From assembly GCA_002353975.1 (NCBI GenBank), contig DEKQ01000004.1:1-11086 (forward strand): DNA of 11,086 nucleotides, in the 5' to 3' direction. The translations under genes and the position numbers were made by a program. Below, one piece after another: positions 7,201 through 11,086 of this stretch. Under the pieces are notes generated by a model that made no database searches, was not told the origin of the DNA, and saw only the letters and a list, made by a program, of their open reading frames with translations. Position 1 is the first letter of the stretch. Each line of letters starts with the position of its first letter. The DNA comes from Prevotellaceae bacterium UBA2718 (GTDB lineage: Bacteria; Bacteroidota; Bacteroidia; Bacteroidales; Bacteroidaceae).

Positions 7201-10200
7201 GGATGGCTTTCCTGGCTAAGAACGAACAGGAGAAGTTGTCCGTCATGTCTTCCGACCTGGTGAAACGCTACGACTTTGATGGCGGCGCTGCATCGATTCA
7301 GTATAGTGAGAACTTCACGACCAGTGAGACGAATTCGCGCTACCTGCGCTATCCGCTATTGGCAGATGGCGGTGCCTTTGGTGGTGCATATCTTTCGGTT
7401 CTGGGTACATTCTTAAAATCATGGAATGCCATAAAGGCTGACCGAACACTCAGTTATAAAGAGAAGACAAAAACCGAAGATCAAAAAGTAGAATTTGTAG
7501 CCAAGACTCTGGCTGTCAAGGTGAAGACATCATTCACCCCCATTCTCGAAGCAGCCTTTGGCGACAAGTATAACATGACGGAGACGCACTCCAAGAAGAT
7601 TGGCTTCACGTTAGCAACAGCCAGCAAGTCGAGCCTCTCAGTGGAAGTCTATCGCACGGCGAACGAATTTACGTGTGATTCGACGAACAATGTCTTCATC
7701 CAACTGACAGAAGACATGCTGGATAAGGTGCGCGACGGCCGCTTAGGTACGACTTACCTGAGCTATCTGGACTATGGAACGAAGGTGTATTCCGACTTCG
7801 TGTTCCGCACTATTGGTGGTGTGACCTGTGAGCCCTACGAGGGTGAGCGCAAGACGAAGTGGTTCCAGCCGGGCACCGTGCTGGATGTCGCTACCATCCC
7901 TGCCGACAAACCCAGAATCTGGGTTGACGAGCCTGTGGTGAGCAATGTGCCATACGGCGAACCCGCACGATTCACGCTGCACATAGCCAACGAGACCGAT
8001 TACCCCGAACAGGCTTCGCCCATCTTCCAGTATTTCATCAAGGCCAACTCGAATCCCAAGGGTGCCAAGGTGTTAGTGGATGGTGTGCCTGCCTCCACGC
8101 AGGGCACCAACATCACCCTGTATCCTGTCATCGGTGCCGACGGAAAGCACACCATCTTTACCAAGAGGGTAGAGCTTTATCCCGATACGGAGTTCGATTA
8201 TGAGGACATCACCCTCTGCCTGATGGATCCGGATGACAATGCCCGTGTGTTTGAATGTCCCATCTCGGCACACTTCATCCCATCGGCAGGCAAGGTGAAG
8301 GTGAGCGTGCCCAGCAACAACTGGGTGATGAACACAGAAAGCCCCTTGGATGGCGATCGCCAGGCTTACTATATGCCTGTTCGCATAGAGGGCTTCGACA
8401 CCAACTGGCCCAGTTTCGACCACATCGAGCTGCAATACAAACTCTCGACCCAGGGCGACAAAGACTGGGTGAACGTCTGCTCATATTATGCCGACAAGGA
8501 ATTGCAGAAGAAAGCCAGCGGCGTGACCGACACCATTCCCACCTCCGGCATCATCGTGGCACCGTTCTATGGCGAGACAGACCCCGTAGAGCAGTACTAC
8601 GACATCCGTGCTGTGAGCTACTGCCGCCATGCCGGTGGCTATCTGACAGGTTCGTCGGAGGTGCTGAAGGGCATCAAGGACACCCGTCGCCCTGTAGCCT
8701 TCGGCACGCCTGAGCCTACCAACGGCATCTTAGGTATCGGCGAAGACATACTTATTAAGTTCTCTGAGCCTATTGCTGGCAACTACCTGCGCGACATCAA
8801 TAACTTCGAAGTATTAGGTACGCTGATGAGCAACGACATCTCAACGTCAACATCGCTGAGCTTCGACGGTAATGCAGTGGCTGTTACCCAGGGTGAACGT
8901 AACCTGAAGGGTAAGAGCTTCACCGTGGATATCATGTTGAATCCAGCCACCGAGAATCGCGAGATGACGGTGTTCTCGCATGGCGGCGATGAGAAGGGAC
9001 TGCGTTTCGGACTGACTGCCGATAGGAAACTCTCAGCCACCATCAATGGCGAGACGTTGCAGTCTGACAGCATCGTGCCGTTCAACAATATGCTGCACCA
9101 AGTGGCCTACGTGCTCGACCAAAGCGGCGATAAGACAACCGTGAAGTTCTACGACGGAAACAAGGCTATCGGCAGCAAGCAACTTACAGAACGATATGAA
9201 GGTGCTTATTCGGCCTTGGTGTTAGGTTCTAATAGTGACTTCACACGCGAAATATTATATAAGGGTGAGATGCTGGAGTTCCGCTTGTGGAACCGCGCCA
9301 TGGATGCCGCTTCACTCGGAAGCTATAGTAAGAAGAAGCTGACGGGCTACGAGAGTGGACTGCTCGACTACTATCCGCTGAACGAGGGTGAGGGCACCTG
9401 GGGCTACGACAAGGCTCCCGGCAGCATGGACCTCGCATTGTCAGGCACCAGCTGGAAGCGTCCTCATGGCATCTCAATGGCTATCAAGGGTGACAAGGGT
9501 CTGCGTCTGAAATCCGACCGGTTTATGCGTTCGAAGAACCACGACTACACGCTGACGTTCTGGTTCCGCACGAACGACGAGAACGCCACTCTGTTCTCCA
9601 ACGGCGAAGCCAATTACGGCGACGAGAACCAGATAAACATCGGTGTGAAGGATCGTAAGCTCTATGTCCGTTCACAGGGCTTTGAGAAGGTGACATCAGC
9701 ATTAGTATCTGAAGGCAGCTGGCACCACTTCGCCATGACAGTCTCACGTTCACAGAATGTGGCAAATGTATATTCGGACAAGGCACTGGTTGAATCGTTC
9801 CCAGCAGACAGCCTGGCTGGTATCGTTGGCGACCACATCGCCTTGGGTGCCACCTATGTGGACAAGAACACGCCAACGAATGTGATGAACGGCCATATCG
9901 ACGAGGTCGGAATGTTTGAGAGCGTGCTGCCGCTGAACCTCATCAAGGAGTATTCGAACCATACGCCGCTCGGCACCATGAGCGCCATGCTGGCTTATCT
10001 GGACTTCGGACGCTCCGAGAAGATGGATGACAACCAGCAGCATCTGGAGCCTACAGGCATCAGCCTCAAGCGCTATGTCTCCGACCGGGGAGAGATGACA
10101 GCACGGCGCGACACCCTGGTGGCCCAGACTGAGGTCGAAGCCATGGCGGCACGCGACTCCTACGCACCGATAGTTAGCAACGCCCAGCTCGACAACCTGA

Positions 10201-11086
10201 TGTACAGTTATGTGGCCAACGGAAACGAGCTGTACATGAACATCAAGCAGCCAGACTTCATGGTGGAGAAGACCAACATCTACGTCACCGTGAAGGAAGT
10301 GACCGACCTGCAGGGCAATACGATGGCATCGCCCATCACACTGAACCTCTATGTCAACCGCAACCCGCTGCGCTGGGATGTGAAGCGCATAGATAAGGTT
10401 GTGAACTATGGCGAGGGAATGACCTTCGAGGCTACTGTGAAGAATCTGAGCAGTGTGACGCAGAACTTCTCAATAGAAGACCTGCCCATTTGGATCTCGG
10501 CTTCACAAACCCGTGGTACTGTCAGCGCCCTCGACGAGCAGAAGATCACGTTCACCATTAACAATTATATAAATATAGGTACTTACAATGAGCAGGTTTC
10601 ATTGATTGGTGACAACAAGATGTCGGAACCGCTACCTATCACGCTGCGTGTACGTGGTGATGAACCGGAATGGGCTGTCTGCGACAGTCTGATACAGATG
10701 AACGAGACCATGATGATGGTGGCCCGCGTCAAGATTGACGGTATGGTGGCAAGCTCTAAGGAGGATATTCTGGCTGCATTCGACGAGAATCATCGAGTAC
10801 TGGGTGTGGCTCATCTCGAGATCAATGACAATGCCAACGCCAACGAAGCACTGGCCTATCTAACCATCTATGGCTATCTGAATGACGATGCCTCAAGACC
10901 TAAGTTGAGCTTCCGCTTCTTTGATGCCTCTTCTGGCAAAGTCTACAGTGTGAAGCCTGCCGACGGTCAGGTCTATACCTTCAAGCAGGATGCCATCATC
11001 GGCACGGATGTCAACCCTGTTATCCTGCAGAACAGCTACGACTTTGTACAGACCATCAAACTGAAGGAGGGCTGGAACTGGGTAAG
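1212..11086 (+). CDS. Giant secreted multidomain surface protein (3' end beyond window)
   Basis: One frame stays open for 3,291 codons and runs off the window, so this is a 5' part of a protein above 360 kDa. The ATG at 1212 begins a signal peptide (basic MIRPK start, hydrophobic SLLVCLWALSL, likely cleavage after TKA30). Internal Met11 and Met13 could also serve. An in-frame ATG at 1146 is less likely because it would bury the signal peptide.

Segments seen, in order: unidentified beta-rich region with Asp/His patch DADDDDHH (138-145); Fn3-like with PTALTAT (about 295-403); two beta-helix/GLUG-like blocks (about 446-625 and 677-867); duplicated LG-NW-VP motif (917-978); second Fn3-like with ITALTAT (from 1084); about three carboxypeptidase-regulatory-like sandwiches (1182-1492); unidentified DPPGGGS-to-CEPYEG core (about 1684-2230); Ig-like region ending in a Big_5-like unit with FGTPEPTNG; two LamG-like domains (about 2549-2725 and 2758-2920); a C-terminal module (from about 3150) with ILAAFDENHRVLGVAHLEI, cut at KEGWNWV.

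No catalytic motif was recognised. Inferred role: cell-surface adhesion or structure. Confidence 0.9.
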   Translation, partial: MIRPKTNLSCMAMRLSLLVCLWALSLNTKADSGAWYFTESKGFTWMTVGDCEIEYSIPVFIWDSSSNDAVTWGYIYVTPEGESETSILYYAYDESRDQDKPVTFKASAEGEFKIVNTTSGLVAFTRNNGSVSWVLKRDADDDDHHTAKIRWKVPYQWRGKKLKMRVKFRYDDRYSHSEVEHKFDDYDCPQPIGSSITLMDPMLAFDKSSAGYIMIPWYAQLKTLSDAKLSMIDAATGHVTIKKVETSSLSGYVNVPMDRPYSSVILRGKAIASDGTKIPNELSSNPISVPMLHTPTALTATMRNDGKVVVRWQVDLPELADIMENDMFDIQRNMTGSTDPSDASWVTIGQELYERNKMNYEILDSTMLDGYQGKPVTYRVRRQATTLWGWTPAAKYAQVQIPAVLSLFGINNATVTRSATEWNDDVHKADFAFNFSGPETSPSGNVIIRSVADFERFAQRVNNGEESLGAYLAGDIDLGESQTMVGTKDHPYQGEFNGNGYTLTVHYKSTQEYTAPFRYVVGAYFSKLKVAGTITSSAKFSGGIVGQVMNKDVTFSSCQSSVTLDSSVDGDATNGGFVAHAINGRVGFFDCLFDGSFLGEKCHSNGGFVGWIDQTTYIPFFHNCYFKPARISTKMDNCKTFARANSGIAYPLEIQDCYYSELYDGSETTEIGIKKYFIIRNADDWKTFGQKVNEDPNTNAILIADITITESIGTFVRPFMGTFNGNGHTINCNINPSNGSAAAPFSYVGSATIWNLHVTGTIRGTNPGGLVKYIHNSTYESGGTLVIHNVRVSADIIDTSDACIASGFIANAGLYSVSMVDCLFDGTMTATSWDNSYAAPFICNSYDNPGTWFIRNCYENGTYTNIKNLEMCYRLYKPISIAVAALVKVDCDNSNYSTHDWSSVYSDNRNVGKWSNETLIDKLGTRNWTVDGDMVVPEMAVTSVGQGMTSVNLTDAQLLSKLGENNWKIVGNAIVPSYSRESGTLYGTTVWDPRAKLQLRINMHGEKGVESKLIDLSGNEDAINKQQFTQELSRKCVDYSFDLVVERGKSPLSIVGSKENSVAYAVTKADQGDKSYRFQNSNRITALTATAKQSSVLLQWETTGGDHDYFRVLRRKHDPNVSLNNEKWPEADTIATNLNQLFYEDKTVLVQQDYDYRVESVYQCEGTNIEKESCTGACVKTGMIDGYIRMSDGTAMGGVTVQCHPNGSIPGAQAVYETTTNDEGYYEFRNLPYNKNGSYTVEVIATGGSGNFVGPNSDGLVYFSQNTNWSQGFNFYMDNYFVYSGHVYYRDTSMPVPGVSFKLDGNVMHDASKQVIITDNQGAFALSIPRGPHTVQAVKEGHYFANDGFLVNHDAASEDQKYKYNFINDVAGVFLWDSTTVVLRGRVVGGDIEGSRPLGNSLSKNNLGDSLKIVIQLEGDNASWLIRKQDDETVKSATYKTAFGAGEKDTTRVDITRHTLTVRPDAKTGEYQVMLPPAKYKVIEVSAKGYATLFQDGKVGETVDMTFNGKNDTVVYNRIYHAVPTVKVKQFNPSGEDYFGVQKMISTDIIGNKSEIHLWYNKKDQQDSTKVVPTYSFGYPVFMAGSPYGFTLQACEMYYWNNNSNATPDIVTLNGGKVTIKNAMLSNTDSKEITLDKEGTGSYIFTPENATFDLTDEYALKHISITLEYDNSFYDVKPLNGGILQGFVMATRAKAEGRKTVATGVPILFDILRDPPGGGSYSYIEEGSKMSYGYSADLSASVGVNINTTLGSGSQTWETTAMTNMIANGVWNQTDKSTYLDIDIETSFGFSWVYNYNIDVTERIQTNSGKKWVGPKGDLFIGASMMNILQDALTVTVIPDSVYQTLKLHEGGTFKTKEGATVKVPVGTIKVLAQGTDDTGNPIYLTRNDALGVSNVVKTTFVHSQFYIENELLPDLIKLRNSLLLPKGYSEASAQTLADKQGYPAYVSEVDKNDEFFGFKYKIYWPKKAQATVVDGNGNHYETGDSISSLNQEVAQWMAFLAKNEQEKLSVMSSDLVKRYDFDGGAASIQYSENFTTSETNSRYLRYPLLADGGAFGGAYLSVLGTFLKSWNAIKADRTLSYKEKTKTEDQKVEFVAKTLAVKVKTSFTPILEAAFGDKYNMTETHSKKIGFTLATASKSSLSVEVYRTANEFTCDSTNNVFIQLTEDMLDKVRDGRLGTTYLSYLDYGTKVYSDFVFRTIGGVTCEPYEGERKTKWFQPGTVLDVATIPADKPRIWVDEPVVSNVPYGEPARFTLHIANETDYPEQASPIFQYFIKANSNPKGAKVLVDGVPASTQGTNITLYPVIGADGKHTIFTKRVELYPDTEFDYEDITLCLMDPDDNARVFECPISAHFIPSAGKVKVSVPSNNWVMNTESPLDGDRQAYYMPVRIEGFDTNWPSFDHIELQYKLSTQGDKDWVNVCSYYADKELQKKASGVTDTIPTSGIIVAPFYGETDPVEQYYDIRAVSYCRHAGGYLTGSSEVLKGIKDTRRPVAFGTPEPTNGILGIGEDILIKFSEPIAGNYLRDINNFEVLGTLMSNDISTSTSLSFDGNAVAVTQGERNLKGKSFTVDIMLNPATENREMTVFSHGGDEKGLRFGLTADRKLSATINGETLQSDSIVPFNNMLHQVAYVLDQSGDKTTVKFYDGNKAIGSKQLTERYEGAYSALVLGSNSDFTREILYKGEMLEFRLWNRAMDAASLGSYSKKKLTGYESGLLDYYPLNEGEGTWGYDKAPGSMDLALSGTSWKRPHGISMAIKGDKGLRLKSDRFMRSKNHDYTLTFWFRTNDENATLFSNGEANYGDENQINIGVKDRKLYVRSQGFEKVTSALVSEGSWHHFAMTVSRSQNVANVYSDKALVESFPADSLAGIVGDHIALGATYVDKNTPTNVMNGHIDEVGMFESVLPLNLIKEYSNHTPLGTMSAMLAYLDFGRSEKMDDNQQHLEPTGISLKRYVSDRGEMTARRDTLVAQTEVEAMAARDSYAPIVSNAQLDNLMYSYVANGNELYMNIKQPDFMVEKTNIYVTVKEVTDLQGNTMASPITLNLYVNRNPLRWDVKRIDKVVNYGEGMTFEATVKNLSSVTQNFSIEDLPIWISASQTRGTVSALDEQKITFTINNYINIGTYNEQVSLIGDNKMSEPLPITLRVRGDEPEWAVCDSLIQMNETMMMVARVKIDGMVASSKEDILAAFDENHRVLGVAHLEINDNANANEALAYLTIYGYLNDDASRPKLSFRFFDASSGKVYSVKPADGQVYTFKQDAIIGTDVNPVILQNSYDFVQTIKLKEGWNWV
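2547..3812 (+). repeat. Two diverged beta-helix/GLUG-like blocks within the giant protein
   Basis: Two blocks of roughly 180-190 residues follow the same plan. Copy 1 (2547 to about 3098) opens with VIIRSVADFERFAQRVN, then AYLAGDIDL, GEFNGNGYTLTV, SKLKVAGTI, FSGGIVGQV, GGFVAHA, FFDCLFDGSF, GGFVGWI and NCYF. Copy 2 (3240 to about 3812) opens with FIIRNADDWKTFGQKVN, then ILIADITI, GTFNGNGHTINC, WNLHVTGTI, GGLVKYI, SGFIANA, MVDCLFDGTM and NCYENGTY. The order 'residue-counting helix, shielding-strand ladder, FNGNG turn, CLFDG, NCY' is the pattern of right-handed beta-helix and GLUG-type adhesin regions common in gut Bacteroidota. Similarity is at protein level; the DNA has diverged, so this is an old duplication and not a slippage-prone tandem array. 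Confidence 0.65.
4755..5690 (+). other. About three carboxypeptidase-regulatory-like domains in the giant protein
   Basis: The first unit starts at GMIDGYIRMSDGTAMGGVTV and has the hallmark TTNDEGYYEFRNLP before SYTVEV. The second has YSGHVYYRDTSMPVPGVSF, then TDNQGAFALSIPRGPHTV. The third, less regular, runs from VVLRGRVVGG through TGEYQVMLPPAKYKVIEVSA. The pattern 'G-x-V-x-x-x-D-G-x-P-x-x-G-V-x-V ... T-D-x-x-G-x-Y-x-x-x-x-P-x-G-x-Y-x-V' defines carboxypeptidase-regulatory-like and Cna-B-like beta-sandwiches, which usually serve as rigid stalk modules. Boundaries are approximate; the third unit is the least certain. Confidence 0.6.
6261..7900 (+). other. Unidentified core region of the giant protein (DPPGGGS to CEPYEG)
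   Basis: Residues about 1684-2230. Landmarks in order: VPILFDILRDPPGGGSYSYI (DPPGGG starts at residue 1714); a Ser/Gly/aromatic alternating stretch with SYGYSADLSASVGVN; a second alternating stretch SFGFSWVYNYNIDV; WVGPKGDLFIGASMMN (VGPKGD from residue 1812-1813); a charged loop region; a Gly/Ala-rich hydrophobic segment at 2052-2077 (FGGAYLSVLGTFL); and a closing FVFRTIGGVTCEPYEGE (near 2197-2212). These are invariant-looking Gly/Pro/aromatic clusters rather than repeats, which suggests one large folded unit. I cannot assign it to a named family. The wording of several motifs feels familiar from other very large extracellular proteins, but I cannot verify that here. Confidence 0.45.
8856..9971 (+). 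other. Tandem pair of LamG/concanavalin-like jelly-roll domains
   Basis: Copy 1 (about residues 2549-2725) reads LSFDGNAVAV, SFTVDIMLNP, MTVFSHGG, LRFGLTADRKL, HQVAYVLD, VKFYDGNKAI, then GEMLEFRLWNRAM, and closes with LLDYYPLNEGEG. Copy 2 (about 2758-2920) reads LRLKSDRFM, YTLTFWFRTND, TLFSNGE, INIGVKDRKLYV, GSWHHFAMTVSRS, VYSDKALV, IALGA and GHIDEVGMFESVLP. The order 'coloured start strand, TFWF, ATLFSNG, W-H-H-x-A, DG-K, G-x-IDEV-x-x-[FW]' is characteristic of LamG-like domains, which bind glycans or proteins in many secreted bacterial proteins. Ligand not predictable. Confidence 0.7.
10659..11086 (+). other. Start of Bacteroidota C-terminal surface module, cut by the window
   Basis: From residue about 3150 the protein reads EPEWAVCDSLIQMNETMMMVARVKI, with the pattern 'W-x-V-x-x-x-x-x-x-x-x-M-x-x-x-A-x-V-x-I-x-G', then SSKEDILAAFDENHRVLGVA, AYLTIYGY, LSFRFFDASSGKVYSV and GTDVNPVIL. 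This order is common near the C-termini of Bacteroidota secreted proteins. The last bases encode LKEGWNWV, the beginning of a GWNW-type motif that often precedes the final sorting region. The stop codon and any type IX sorting domain lie outside the window. Confidence 0.55.

Noticed and set aside
8255..8713. 152-residue open frame on the + strand
   Set aside because: It is in a different frame inside the giant gene, rich in Arg/His/Gln with no motif; the giant frame continues unbroken through the same bases.
1..11086. CRISPR array, insertion sequence, integrase or phage genes
   Set aside because: No regularly spaced short repeats, no transposase or recombinase-like protein and no terminal inverted repeats were seen on either strand.

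Overview
The window looks like a member of the Bacteroidota, most likely Prevotella or a close relative. The evidence is a TAnnTTTG-type promoter element ahead of the first gene, no clear Shine-Dalgarno sequences, a PorT-like outer-membrane beta-barrel protein, a lipoprotein with an acidic stretch after its lipid-bearing cysteine, and a giant exported protein whose C-terminal module is typical of Bacteroidota secreted proteins. The genus is inferred from style; no marker gene is present.

All three convincing genes lie on the + strand. Bases 1-107 hold a candidate promoter and a short leader. A small outer-membrane beta-barrel protein (108-701, 197 aa) follows. After a 28-base gap comes a 123-residue putative lipoprotein (730-1101). 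Bases 1102-1211 are non-coding and structured: they hold a 15-base palindrome, two adjacent CCCCTAT-containing 8-mers and a perfect 11-bp hairpin whose 7-base loop matches the tRNA T-loop consensus. One reading frame then stays open from the ATG at 1212 to the last base (11086), so at least 3,291 residues of one protein are encoded and its end lies beyond the window. This frame has no stop inside the window.

The giant protein reads as a secreted surface mosaic. In order it has a signal peptide, an unidentified beta-rich N-terminal region with an Asp/His patch, an Fn3-like domain, two diverged beta-helix/GLUG-like blocks, a duplicated LG-NW-VP linker motif, a second Fn3-like domain, about three carboxypeptidase-regulatory-like (Cna-B-like) beta-sandwiches, a long unidentified core from DPPGGGS to CEPYEG, Ig-like/adhesion domains, two LamG-like jelly-rolls, and the start of a Bacteroidota C-terminal module ending at a GWNW motif. 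No enzymatic active site was recognised. An adhesive or structural surface role is the best inference, and export by the type IX system is possible, but the sorting domain would lie beyond the window.

All three products are predicted to be exported to the outer membrane or cell surface. Genes 1 and 2 are probably co-transcribed. Whether gene 3 belongs to the same transcript is unclear because of the structured gap before it. The most unusual items are the unidentified core of the giant protein (about residues 1684-2230) and the T-arm-like hairpin.
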